NCBI GenBank assembly: GCA_035517615.1 | Contig: DATIYM010000050.1 | Span: 1 to 64,000 of the forward strand | Origin: AG25 sp035517615 | GTDB taxonomy: Bacteria > Gemmatimonadota > Gemmatimonadetes > Gemmatimonadales > GWC2-71-9 | Direction: 5' to 3' | DNA: 64,000 nucleotides | Shown here: positions 7,392-15,433 of the stretch, piece after piece | Position numbering within the stretch: position 1 is the stretch's first letter | Layout: each line of letters begins with the position of its first letter | Made by a program: the position numbers and the translations under genes | Notes under the pieces: model-generated | The model's input: only the letters and a program-made list of their open reading frames with translations | Told to the model about the DNA's origin: nothing | The model's database searches: none

Positions 7392-8627
7392 CTAGTGACC
7401 GCCCTCGAACACCCTGACCTTGGGGAGGTGCCGCCACCCGGCCCAATCCGCAGGGGCATCGACGAGGCGAACGCCAGGATGGCCGTCTACCACCAGACGA
7501 GCGATCTCGTAGCGGCGGGTACCGGGCTCGGACGCGTGCCGCCGCTGCCACGCCTGTTTGAGATTCCCCGTAAACTGATCCGCGGACTTGGCGTCATCCC
7601 ATACCGAGTACCAGACGACTGCCGCGCTCGTCGTGTCTTGGCCCAGGACCTGGTAGCGGTCGCCGCCCCACCCACGCGCGAGCATCGTCTCGGTCGAGTC
7701 CTCGCCGAGAAATTGCTCGAGCAGGAGCCGCGTCTCGAACTCGCCGAGATCGTTTTCATAGCGGACCGAATCGGATGCGGGGCCGACAAATGCGAGGGAA
7801 ATCGGCTTGTCGCCCACATCGTAGCGGTCGGTGTGCAGGATCTGCTCGGTCGAAGTGGGCATGAGCGGCCCGAAGGGTTCCTTCCCGGGATGCGTGCGAT
7901 CGAACCAGCGCACGAACTCCGCTCCCGCCAGATACGGGAAAATGAGCGTCTCGCGCAGCCACATCGGGGCGTGCGCGAATTCGGGCATCTGTTGCTGCTG
8001 TTGTCCCACCGCCCCGCGGGCGTCCCACAGATTCGGGAGATTGTCGAGCTGCTGCTCGGGCATGAGCACGAGGATCTGCGCGAGCGTCGCCTGCCCTTCG
8101 AGCACGGCCTGCGCCGCCGCTCGTCGGTCGTTGGCGTTCTTCTGCTGAATGAGCGAATCGAGCGAGATGTATTGCTCCTGCAGCGCGTGCACGAGCTCGT
8201 GCGACACCACGATGCGCACCTGCGCCGGATCGACGTCGCCGCCGATGAAGAGCGCGTTCGAATCAGGGTCGTAGTATCCCGCGACCTGCTCGGCCAGCAG
8301 GTTCACGAGCGTGCGCCGCAGGTCCACGGAATCGGGCAACAACCCCAGCAGCTTGTAGGCCTCCTGGATTCCCGCGAGCTCCGACGGCGGCAAGTCCTTG
8401 TCGGACTTCCGCGTGACATAGGCGCGAATCTGTGCGCGGGTGCGGCGCAGCACGACCGGATGGCTCTTGAACTTCATGCCGGTGGCGCGTTCGACCGCCG
8501 GCATCATTTGATCCACGTCGCGGTTGAGCTGCGCGCCGCTCTGGATCTCTCGGGCTCGCTGGCAGGCGGGTGCGGCGGCGGCAATGCAAGCGGCCGCGAG
8601 CAAAAAGCGGCGCCTCACGGCGTCCAC
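7392..8627 (-). CDS. Exported HExxH zinc metalloprotease-like protein, probable lipoprotein
   Basis: A 411-aa protein with an N-terminal signal (RRRFLLAAACIAAAAPAC), a Cys at residue 22 that could be lipidated although the lipobox is weak, and a soluble domain carrying SHELVHALQ near residue 138-146 followed about 30 residues later by VLEGQATL. This is the HExxH...E arrangement of gluzincin-type zinc peptidases, preceded by GYYDPDSNALFI, a motif seen in uncharacterised bacterial metalloprotease-like lipoproteins. It overlaps the end of the ClpB-like gene by 13 nt, so the two are co-expressed. The substrate is unknown and peptidase activity is inferred from motifs only. Confidence 0.75.
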   Translation of the reverse strand: MDAVRRRFLLAAACIAAAAPACQRAREIQSGAQLNRDVDQMMPAVERATGMKFKSHPVVLRRTRAQIRAYVTRKSDKDLPPSELAGIQEAYKLLGLLPDSVDLRRTLVNLLAEQVAGYYDPDSNALFIGGDVDPAQVRIVVSHELVHALQEQYISLDSLIQQKNANDRRAAAQAVLEGQATLAQILVLMPEQQLDNLPNLWDARGAVGQQQQQMPEFAHAPMWLRETLIFPYLAGAEFVRWFDRTHPGKEPFGPLMPTSTEQILHTDRYDVGDKPISLAFVGPASDSVRYENDLGEFETRLLLEQFLGEDSTETMLARGWGGDRYQVLGQDTTSAAVVWYSVWDDAKSADQFTGNLKQAWQRRHASEPGTRRYEIARLVVDGHPGVRLVDAPADWAGWRHLPKVRVFEGGH

Positions 8628-9784
8628 TCAATGGTCTTGCCGACGGCGGCTCCCACGGTGCGCGCGACCTGATCGCCTCCGACGACGATGCCCTGCTGCT
8701 CGAGCTCGGCGCGCAGCAGACGGTCAAGCTCCTCACGGCGGGTCGCAAGTTCGGCGGATCGGCGGATCGGCGGATCGGCGGATGGGGATTCAGGCTGCGG
8801 TGTCGATCCGCCCGTCCGCCCACCCGCCGACCCGCCGAAGATCCTTTCAATCTCCTGCCCGATGCGTTCCATCATCGGCAGAATCTCCGTGAAGAGATCC
8901 TCCGAGGCCGGGCCGCCGCCGCCTGAAGCGCCCGCCAGCTCGCGCCGAATCGCCGCTTCGACCTTGCGCCGTTCGCGGATGAGCCGCTCGAGCTCGGGCG
9001 ACACGTGCGCCGTCGCCTGCGCGTGCGCGCACGCCTCGTCGAGCACGTCGATGGCCTTGTCGGGCCTGGCCCGGTCGGGAACGAACCGGTCGGTGAGCAC
9101 GATCGCGGCCTTGAGCGCGTCGTCCGTGATGGCGACGGCGTGATGCCGCTCGAGCCGTGGCCGCCGGGCGACGAGCACCTCCCAGGTCTGGATCTCGTCC
9201 AGCTCCTCCACCGTAACCGGCTGGAAGCGCCGCTCGAGCGCGGGATCGCCGCGGATCCAGTGGTCGTATTCATCGCCCGTCGTGGCGCCGATCACGCGCA
9301 CGTCCCCCCGCACCAGCGCGGGCTTGTGCATGTTGGCGGCGTCCATGGCGGCGCCGAGCGCCGTGCCCTGCCCGATGAGATTGTGCAGCTCGTCGACGAA
9401 GAGAATGAGATCAGGATCCGCGGACAGCGCGCGCACCAGCTGTCTGATGCGCTCCTCATATTGCCCGCGGAACGAGGTGCCGGCGAGGAGCGCTACATGA
9501 TCGAGCGCAATGACGCGCGCGTCCTTGAGCGCCGGCGGCACGCGCGCCGCCGCGATGCGCTGAGCCAATCCCTCCACGATCGCCGTCTTCCCCACACCGG
9601 CCTTGCCCACGAGCGCGGGATTGTTCTTGCCCTGGCGCAGGAGAATGTCGATGACGCGCGCGATCTCGGCGTCGCGACAGCGCACCGGCTCGAGATCGCC
9701 GCGCCGCGCCTGCGCGGTTAGATCGACGCCGATGCGCTCGAGAATGTCCTTGGACTCGAACAGGCCCGTGAGCGGCTCGCTCAA
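8615..9784 (-). CDS. Single-module ClpA/ClpB-type AAA+ ATPase
   Basis: A 389-aa protein corresponding only to the first AAA+ module of ClpB/ClpC. It has GKAGVGKTAIVEGLAQR (Walker A) near residue 60, AGTSFRGQYEERIR (pore-loop region), LILFVDELHNLIG (Walker B) near 143, GATTGDEY (sensor 1) and ERRFQPV (arginine finger), then the C-terminal lid with RPDKAIDVLDEACA. There is no second AAA module, no ClpP-docking loop and no N-domain. A Ser/Pro/Arg-rich linker near residues 325-350 is encoded by an octanucleotide repeat. Its partner is unknown; gene order links it to the downstream HExxH lipoprotein and upstream prepilin peptidase. Confidence 0.85.
   Translation of the reverse strand: MSEPLTGLFESKDILERIGVDLTAQARRGDLEPVRCRDAEIARVIDILLRQGKNNPALVGKAGVGKTAIVEGLAQRIAAARVPPALKDARVIALDHVALLAGTSFRGQYEERIRQLVRALSADPDLILFVDELHNLIGQGTALGAAMDAANMHKPALVRGDVRVIGATTGDEYDHWIRGDPALERRFQPVTVEELDEIQTWEVLVARRPRLERHHAVAITDDALKAAIVLTDRFVPDRARPDKAIDVLDEACAHAQATAHVSPELERLIRERRKVEAAIRRELAGASGGGGPASEDLFTEILPMMERIGQEIERIFGGSAGGRTGGSTPQPESPSADPPIRRSAELATRREELDRLLRAELEQQGIVVGGDQVARTVGAAVGKTIEWTP
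8753..8784. repeat. Octanucleotide tandem repeat GGCGGATC x4 inside the ClpB-like gene
   Basis: Three perfect copies of GGCGGATC are followed by a fourth with the last base changed (GGCGGATG). A few complementary GATCCGCC-like units follow within 50 bp, so a hairpin is possible. Because the unit is 8 bp, gain or loss of one copy would shift the reading frame of the ATPase about 60 residues from its C-terminus. Confidence 0.85.
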
Positions 9785-9788
9785 CCGT

Positions 9789-10559
9789 TCAACTGCTCCG
9801 CAGGAATTGGAGGTACCATTGAATCACCGAATCGCCCGCGACGAAGGTCGCCGCGGCTCCCACCGCGAGAAATACCCCGAAGGGCACGAGTCGGCGACGC
9901 TTGAGCGATAGCGGCAGGAATACGAGGCTGCCGATCAGGGAACCGAGAAACACCGTGAGCAGCACGCCCTTCCACCCGACGAACGATCCGACCATCGCCA
10001 TCATCTTGATGTCGCCGCCGCCCATCGCCTCTTCCTTGAATGCCCACCGGCCCAGTTGCGCCACGACAAACAAGAGCCCGAATCCGGTCGCCGCCCCGAG
10101 CACCGCCTGAAGGAAGCCCTGCGCCCCGCCCGAGAGTGAGAGCGCGAGTCCCAGCACAAGGCCGCCCCAGGTGTACTCGTCAGGGATGAGATAGTGGCGC
10201 GCGTCGGTGATCGCGATGCCCACGAGAATGGTGCCGAGCAGGGCCGCTTGCACGGCCTGGAGTGTGGGACCATACCAGAGCGCCGCGGCGACCCACAGCA
10301 CCCCGATGCTCGCTTCGATGATGGGATACTGCTTCGAAATCGACGCGCTGCAACGGCGACACCGACCCCGCAACAGGAGCCACGAAATCACAGGAATGTT
10401 GTCGCGCCACGTGATCCGCGCGCCGCACTTGGGACAGGAAGATGGCGGCCGCAGCAATGAATGCTCGAGCGGCAGGCGGATGATGCAGACGTTGAGAAAG
10501 CTACCGAGACACAGTCCGAGCAGTGCCGCGCCGAGCACGACCAGCCCCTCACCGCCCAC
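9789..10559 (-). CDS. pilD: Prepilin peptidase (type IV leader peptidase / N-methyltransferase)
   Basis: This polytopic inner-membrane aspartic protease cleaves and methylates type IV pilins and type II secretion pseudopilins. The 256-aa product has the N-terminal GSFLNVCIIRLP, the zinc-binding pairs CPKC and CRRC (res about 43-71), the first catalytic Asp in TDARHYLIPD and the second in GGGDIKMMAM. About seven hydrophobic segments are visible. A GTG start overlaps the end of the upstream methyltransferase gene by 11 nt. No pilin genes lie nearby, so its substrates are encoded elsewhere. Confidence 0.95.
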   Translation of the reverse strand: MGGEGLVVLGAALLGLCLGSFLNVCIIRLPLEHSLLRPPSSCPKCGARITWRDNIPVISWLLLRGRCRRCSASISKQYPIIEASIGVLWVAAALWYGPTLQAVQAALLGTILVGIAITDARHYLIPDEYTWGGLVLGLALSLSGGAQGFLQAVLGAATGFGLLFVVAQLGRWAFKEEAMGGGDIKMMAMVGSFVGWKGVLLTVFLGSLIGSLVFLPLSLKRRRLVPFGVFLAVGAAATFVAGDSVIQWYLQFLRSS

Positions 10560-11397
10560 GCATGACCTCGTACAGGAGAATGCCGGCCGCTACCGCGACA
10601 TTGAGCGACTCGGCGCCCTGCGCCAGCGGAATCGCCACACGCGTCGTGGAGAGCGCATTCAATTGCGGCCGGATGCCGGCGCCCTCGTTGCCCACAATGA
10701 CACCGATCGGCCCGGCGGCGCGGCCGCCACCATCGCGCTTGCCTCCACCCTCGAGGGCGCGGTGCAGGGCGACCCCGTCGGCTGCCGCAGCCCACAGCGT
10801 GAGTCCGTTCTTCCGCGCCCACGTGATGAAAGCGGCGTCATCGAGCACGATTACCGGGTGGCGAAAGGTTGCGCCCATGGCTGCTCGCAGCGCCTTCGGG
10901 CTCACGACATCAGCCGTTCCCCGGAGCGCCACCGTACCGGCCGCACCCAGGGCGTGTGCCGTACGGATCAGCGTCCCCACGTTGCCGGGATCCTGGACGC
11001 CGTCGATCACGAGCACCACGGACCGCGTCTGAAGCGCGAGCTCGTCGGCGGTCCATTTTTTCGGTTCTATGACGGCGATGATGCCCTGTGAAGTATCGGT
11101 GTCGGCCAGCTCACCCAGGGCGCGAACTGAGATCTCCTCGATCGGGACAGCGTGGCCCTCGAGCTCGGTGCGCAGCGCGGTGCCACGCGCGGTCCGCTCG
11201 AGCTCCCCGGAGACGAGCGCACCCTTGAACTTGAGGCCTGCGTTCAGCGCCTCCTCGACCAGGCGCACCCCTTCCACGAGCGCGAGTCCCCGACGGCCTC
11301 GCGCTTTGCGACGTTGAAGATCGCGGAGCGTCGACTGCAGATTACTGGCGATGGTGACCACCCTCGTGGCTTGGAAACCGGTCGGAACCCGCTGCAT
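10549..11397 (-). CDS. SpoU/TrmH-family RNA 2'-O-methyltransferase
   Basis: A 282-aa SPOUT methyltransferase with an N-terminal substrate-binding domain (RRGLALVEGVRLVEEAL, L30e-like) and the three SpoU motifs: VQDPGNVGTLIRTA near 130, VIVGNEGAGI near 240 and IPLAQGAESLNVAVAAGI near 260. This architecture matches RlmB/TsnR-type rRNA ribose methylases; the target nucleotide cannot be told from sequence. ATG 11397 is the first reasonable start; a longer frame upstream runs antisense to thiD and was discarded. It is divergent from thiD with a 24-bp gap. Confidence 0.9.
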   Translation of the reverse strand: MQRVPTGFQATRVVTIASNLQSTLRDLQRRKARGRRGLALVEGVRLVEEALNAGLKFKGALVSGELERTARGTALRTELEGHAVPIEEISVRALGELADTDTSQGIIAVIEPKKWTADELALQTRSVVLVIDGVQDPGNVGTLIRTAHALGAAGTVALRGTADVVSPKALRAAMGATFRHPVIVLDDAAFITWARKNGLTLWAAAADGVALHRALEGGGKRDGGGRAAGPIGVIVGNEGAGIRPQLNALSTTRVAIPLAQGAESLNVAVAAGILLYEVMRGR

Positions 11398-11421
11398 TAA
11401 ACGTCGCCGGGCTGGGGGAAT

Positions 11422-12225
11422 ATGCCAAGCACGACCCACCTCATGAAAGTCGCCCTGACCATCGCCGGGTCGGATTCGAGCGGCGGCGCGGGAATTCAGG
11501 CCGATCTCAAGACGTTCCACCAGCACGGCGTGTACGGGACCAGCGTCGTTACCGCGGTAACCGCCCAGGACAGCCACGGCGTACTGGCATCGGAGCCCGT
11601 CTCCACCGCCCTGGTCGCACGCCAACTCGAGGCGGTAGCGCGGGATTTCCCGCCGCAGGCGACGAAGACTGGAATGCTCGCAACGCAGGAGATTGTGACG
11701 GCGGTTGCCGAACGGCTTGCGGAGTACGCCCTTCGGAGCTACGTGCTCGACCCCGTATTGCAAGCCACGTCGGGGGCCTTGCTGCTCGAGCCGGGCGCCG
11801 CAGCCGCGATCATCGAACGCCTGGTCCCGCTCGCGTCGCTCGTCACCCCGAACATTCCCGAGGCCCAAACGCTGACACGAGTCGAAATCCACGGACCCGA
11901 GCATATGGTCCAGGCCGGAAAGGCGCTGGTCAGATGCGGAGCCCGCGCGGCCCTGGTCACCGGCGGACACCTCGAGGGCGATCAGGTGATTGATGTTCTT
12001 GTGTCACCGGGCGCGACGCGGCGGTTCAGCCACCCGCGCATCCACACCACATCGACCCACGGCACCGGATGCACACTCTCGGCGGCGATAGCGGCCGGAC
12101 TCGCCCTCGACAAGGGACTCGAGCGCGCTGTGGAGGACGCAATCGGCTATGTGACCCGGGCGCTGGAAATGGCGCCGGGGCTTGGGCCTGAGGGAGGACG
12201 GGGACCGCTGAATCACTTCGTTTGA
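11422..12225 (+). CDS. thiD: Hydroxymethylpyrimidine / phosphomethylpyrimidine kinase
   Basis: ThiD performs two phosphorylations in thiamine pyrimidine synthesis. The 267-aa ribokinase-fold protein has TIAGSDSSGGAGIQADLKTF near the start, GVYGTSVVTAVTAQ, a TPNIPEA motif, and the C-terminal anion-hole signature HGTGCTLSAAIAAGLA with catalytic Asp-containing GTGC context. ATG 11422 follows a GGGGGA purine run; a Met seven codons later is an alternative start. It stands alone, divergent from the rRNA methylase and converging on punA with a 13-nt overlap of the 3' ends. Confidence 0.95.
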   Translation: MPSTTHLMKVALTIAGSDSSGGAGIQADLKTFHQHGVYGTSVVTAVTAQDSHGVLASEPVSTALVARQLEAVARDFPPQATKTGMLATQEIVTAVAERLAEYALRSYVLDPVLQATSGALLLEPGAAAAIIERLVPLASLVTPNIPEAQTLTRVEIHGPEHMVQAGKALVRCGARAALVTGGHLEGDQVIDVLVSPGATRRFSHPRIHTTSTHGTGCTLSAAIAAGLALDKGLERAVEDAIGYVTRALEMAPGLGPEGGRGPLNHFV

Positions 12226-13073
12226 GCACACCCTCCGTCCCACGCGCGAACGATCGCTTCGATCAGGCTGGCTAAATCAGTCGCGGCACGCTTTCCCGTC
12301 GCCAAAACTTCTTCATGCGATAGCGGCTGCGACGACAGTCCGGCGGCGAGATTCGTGATGACCGAGAAACCGAGCACACGCATTCCGCACGCGCGCGCGA
12401 CGATCACCTCGGGAACCGTGGACATCCCGACGGCATCCGCTCCCATGCGCGCGAGCATGCGGATCTCAGCCGGGGTCTCATAGGACGGACCGAGCAGTCC
12501 GGCGTACACACCCTCCTCGAGCGCCATGTGATGGCGCAGCGCTGCGGCGCGCGCCGCGAGCCGCAGCGCCGGGTCGTACGGATCGCTCATGTCGGGAAAT
12601 CGCTCCTCACCGGGGACGACGGGTCCGGCGAGGGGCGATCGCCACATGAGATTGATGTGGTCAGCAATCAGCATGAGTGTGCCCGGTTGAAAAGTGGGGC
12701 GCAGGCCGCCGGCGGCGTTGGTCACGATGAGGATCCGGACGCCCAGCCGGTGAAATGTGCGCACCGGCAGCGAAACCACGAACGGGGGGTGCCCCTCGTA
12801 GAGGTGAAATCGCCCACGCTGCACGATGACGCTCTTGCTCCCGAGCTCTCCCGCGACCAGCTCGCTCCCGTGGCCCGCGATTCCGGTCTCAGGGAATCCT
12901 GGAATACCGCCATACGGGATGCGGACCGCGTCGCGAACCCCATCCGCCAGCGTGCCGAGGCCGGAACCGAGCACCAGCGCGATCCGAGGCGTGAGTCGTC
13001 CGAGGTGGCGCTCGATCGCCGTTGCCGCGGCCTCGCTCCCACGCTCTGCTTCCACCCGACTCACGCTGCTCAC
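12213..13073 (-). CDS. punA: Purine nucleoside phosphorylase
   Basis: A 286-aa trimeric-type purine nucleoside phosphorylase that splits (deoxy)inosine/guanosine with phosphate. Motifs: VLGSGLGTLAD near 35, GHGSELVAG, GRFHLYEGH, TNAAGGL, GPSYETPAEIRM and the signature GADAVGMSTVPE. The GTG start at 13073 overlaps the stop of the adenosine-deaminase gene (GTGTGA), indicating translational coupling; two further GTGs just inside are alternatives. Deaminase and phosphorylase together form a purine salvage step (adenosine to inosine to hypoxanthine). Confidence 0.95.
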   Translation of the reverse strand: MSSVSRVEAERGSEAAATAIERHLGRLTPRIALVLGSGLGTLADGVRDAVRIPYGGIPGFPETGIAGHGSELVAGELGSKSVIVQRGRFHLYEGHPPFVVSLPVRTFHRLGVRILIVTNAAGGLRPTFQPGTLMLIADHINLMWRSPLAGPVVPGEERFPDMSDPYDPALRLAARAAALRHHMALEEGVYAGLLGPSYETPAEIRMLARMGADAVGMSTVPEVIVARACGMRVLGFSVITNLAAGLSSQPLSHEEVLATGKRAATDLASLIEAIVRAWDGGCAQTK

Positions 13074-14332
13074 ACCCGCTCCAAGTCCGCTTCGATGCGC
13101 GACACGAGCGCGACCCGCTCGTACTCGGGGAGGAACGCGCTTTCCGCCGCATTGAGGATCGTCCGCTTCAAGTCGGTTGCGGACACGCCGAGCACGCTGT
13201 GGGCCAGGAAGTACTCGTCGGTGAGTGAGACGCCATCGACCAGGCGGCCGTCGGTGTTGAGACACGCGCGAACTCCCGCGGCCAGATAGCGGGCAAACGG
13301 GTGCGCTGCCACCGAGGGGACGGAGTGAGTGTGCGCGTTGCTCGTGAGGCACATCTCGAGTGGAATCCCCCGCGCGACAACACGTTCCATGAGGGACGCG
13401 TCTTCGCCCAAATGGGTGCCATGCCCGATGCGCTCGACGCCACACACATCGAGGGACGCGCGAATCGAATCGGGCCCCGCCGCTTCGCCGGCGTGACAGG
13501 TGGTGTGGAGCCCGCCCCGCGCCGCGCGCTCGAACGCCGCGCGAAACAGGTCCGGCGGATGACCGCGTTCGGCGCCGGCGAGATCGAATCCGACCAACCC
13601 CGCGTTTGTGTACTGCACTGCAGCGGCCACCAGCTCATCGGCGGTCGCGGGCGGCAGGGTCCGAATCGCGCAGACGATCAGGCCGTAGCGAATCGAATTG
13701 CCCGACTGCTGTGCGCCCCGCGCGAGACCCTGGAGCACGGATTCGATCGCCTGGGTGAGCGACAGCGCGGGCCGATGCAACAGCGGCGAGTACCGCACTT
13801 CCACGTAGCGCACATGTTCCCGAGCCGCATCGATGACGAACTCGCGCGCGATGCGCTCGAGCGCGTCAGCCCGCTGCATGATCGACAGCGTGACGTCGTA
13901 ACGGGTGAGGTAATCTTCAAGACTGGTCGCACGCCCCCCCCACAGGGCCTGGCGCAACGCGTCGGGTGTGTCGGCGGGCAGCCGTACGTTCTGGGCCCGT
14001 GCCAGCTCGAGCATGGTCTCGGGACGGAGCGAGCCATCGAGGTGAACGTGCAGCTCGACCTTGGGCCAGCGGCGCAGCATCTCCTTGGTCAATGCCGGCG
14101 GGCCGCGGCGTCCTCCCACAATCACGCGGTACACCCCTCCCGCTTCGTGCACCGGGTCGGCCGCATCCACCGTGCGACCCGTGCCGTCGGTCACGTAGGC
14201 GGCGGCGGCCGCGACCAGCGTTCCCAACTCGCGATCGAAGGTCTCGACGAGTTGCGCTACGGTCGCGCCGCGCGCCACGTCGACCGCGCGCTCGTTGACG
14301 AAGACTCGGACGGTCGAATCGGAGGCGTTCAC
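13070..14332 (-). CDS. add: Adenosine-deaminase-family enzyme with an extra N-terminal ThiS/TGS-like beta-grasp region
   Basis: The C-terminal 330 residues are a classical adenosine deaminase: KVELHVHLDGS (metal His pair) near 96, EVRYSPLL, VGFDLAG, TTCHAGEA (proton-relay Glu), IGHGTHLGED, and NTDG where the last metal-binding Asp is kept but the usual next Asp is Gly. The first 80-90 residues are not part of a normal deaminase. They read TVRVFVNERAVDVARGATVAQLV and end YRVIVGGRRGP, resembling a ThiS/MoaD/TGS ubiquitin-like fold with an internal Gly-Gly. The GTG 14332 start is tentative; another GTG lies about ten codons upstream. It is coupled to punA, so purine salvage is likely. Confidence 0.85.
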   Translation of the reverse strand: MNASDSTVRVFVNERAVDVARGATVAQLVETFDRELGTLVAAAAAYVTDGTGRTVDAADPVHEAGGVYRVIVGGRRGPPALTKEMLRRWPKVELHVHLDGSLRPETMLELARAQNVRLPADTPDALRQALWGGRATSLEDYLTRYDVTLSIMQRADALERIAREFVIDAAREHVRYVEVRYSPLLHRPALSLTQAIESVLQGLARGAQQSGNSIRYGLIVCAIRTLPPATADELVAAAVQYTNAGLVGFDLAGAERGHPPDLFRAAFERAARGGLHTTCHAGEAAGPDSIRASLDVCGVERIGHGTHLGEDASLMERVVARGIPLEMCLTSNAHTHSVPSVAAHPFARYLAAGVRACLNTDGRLVDGVSLTDEYFLAHSVLGVSATDLKRTILNAAESAFLPEYERVALVSRIEADLERV

Positions 14333-14399
14333 GGGCGAAAATTGCCAATGCGGCACTCCTGACGCTACCTTGACCGCCGTCGAGCGTTGGAGGTCCCGT

Positions 14400-14672
14400 A
14401 TGAGCGAGTATCGCCTGACCATCGATCGCTTCGAGGAACAGCACGCCGTAGTCCTGGTGGACGGCACGCACTATTTCGAGATCCCGCGCTGGATGCTGCC
14501 CGATCACACGACCGCGGACGACGTCGTGGCGGCTTCGGTTGCTGCCGAAGCCGATCGGATGGTGATCACGCTGCGCCGTGATCCCGATGCGACGCGGCGC
14601 GCGAAGGCCGCCGCACGCGACGCGGTGCAGCGCCTCACGCGGCGCGACGGCGGCGGGAAAATCGACCTGTGA
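14400..14672 (+). CDS. DUF3006-family small protein
   Basis: A 90-aa protein whose start MSEYRLTIDRFEEQHAVVL and continuation FEIPRWMLP match DUF3006, a small beta-rich family with the pattern xxxDRFEgxxAVl...iPrxxLP and no known function. A GGAGG sequence 6 nt before ATG 14400 fixes the start. Its stop overlaps the GTG of phoB, so it is the first gene of the phoB-phoR unit. A TACCTT element about 20 nt upstream could be the minus-10. Confidence 0.8.
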   Translation: MSEYRLTIDRFEEQHAVVLVDGTHYFEIPRWMLPDHTTADDVVAASVAAEADRMVITLRRDPDATRRAKAAARDAVQRLTRRDGGGKIDL

Positions 14673-15433
14673 GCGACGAGGGGACCGGCATCCAGGCCGT
14701 GAGCGCTGCGGGCGCTCCCCAACGCGTGCTCGTGGTGGATGATGAGCCCGACATCACCGCGCTCGTCGCGTACCATCTCGCGAAGCACGGCTACCGCGTG
14801 AGTACGGCTTCGAGCGGCCGCGACGCGTTGCGCGCCGCGCGCGAGGAGCGCCCCGACCTGATCGTGCTCGATCTCATGCTCCCTGGAATCTCGGGATACG
14901 AAGTGCTGGCCGAGCTGCGCCGGCGGGATGAGACGAAAGATGTTGGCGTGATCGTGCTGACCGCGCGGAAGGACGAGGCGGATCGCATCAAGGGGCTTTC
15001 GCTCGGCGCCGACGACTACCTCCCGAAGCCGTTCTCGCCCCAGGAGCTCGTGCTCCGCGTTCGCGCCGTGCTGCGCCGCCTGGCCGCGCCCGCGGTCGCT
15101 TCGGGTGGACTCGTCACCGCCGGGACTATCGCCGTCGACAAGGCTGCCCATCGCGCCACCGTGAGCGGCGACGTCGTCGACCTCACTGCCACCGAATTCC
15201 GCTTGCTGTGCACGCTGATCGAGCGCCAGGGACGCGTGCAAAGTCGGGCACAGCTGCTTGAGACCGTATGGCAGGCACAGCCTGACATCCAAACGCGCAC
15301 CGTGGACATGCACGTGCAGCGGTTGCGACAGAAGCTCGGACCGGCGGGTGACGTGATCGAGACCGTGCGCGGCGCCGGGTACCGCCTGAATGCCACCGGT
15401 GCGGCGCCCGTGCCCTCGCGCAAGCGGTCGTGA
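14669..15433 (+). CDS. phoB: OmpR/PhoB-family phosphate response regulator
   Basis: A 254-aa response regulator: receiver domain with VLVVDDEPD near 20, phosphoacceptor Asp in LIVLDLMLPG near 69, switch Thr in VIVLTAR and Lys in LPKPFSPQEL; then a winged-helix DNA-binding domain (res about 155-245) with TATEFRLLCTL and HVQRLRQKLG...VRGAGYRL. Its place before phoR and in a block with pst, phoU, ppk and ppx identifies it as PhoB. The GTG start is coupled to the DUF3006 gene and its stop to phoR. It probably binds the GTTAC-N6 repeats found at four promoters downstream. Confidence 0.93.
   Translation: MSDEGTGIQAVSAAGAPQRVLVVDDEPDITALVAYHLAKHGYRVSTASSGRDALRAAREERPDLIVLDLMLPGISGYEVLAELRRRDETKDVGVIVLTARKDEADRIKGLSLGADDYLPKPFSPQELVLRVRAVLRRLAAPAVASGGLVTAGTIAVDKAAHRATVSGDVVDLTATEFRLLCTLIERQGRVQSRAQLLETVWQAQPDIQTRTVDMHVQRLRQKLGPAGDVIETVRGAGYRLNATGAAPVPSRKRS

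Noticed and set aside
6018..8672. A plus-strand open frame of 884 codons opposite ffh and the HExxH lipoprotein
   Set aside because: It is antisense to two well-supported genes; long open antisense frames are expected from the codon bias of GC-rich DNA, and the translation has no recognisable domain.
13070..14332. NTDG in the deaminase as proof of inactivity
   Set aside because: The metal-binding Asp is still present, and some bacterial deaminases have Asn or other residues at the next position, so this alone does not show loss of function.
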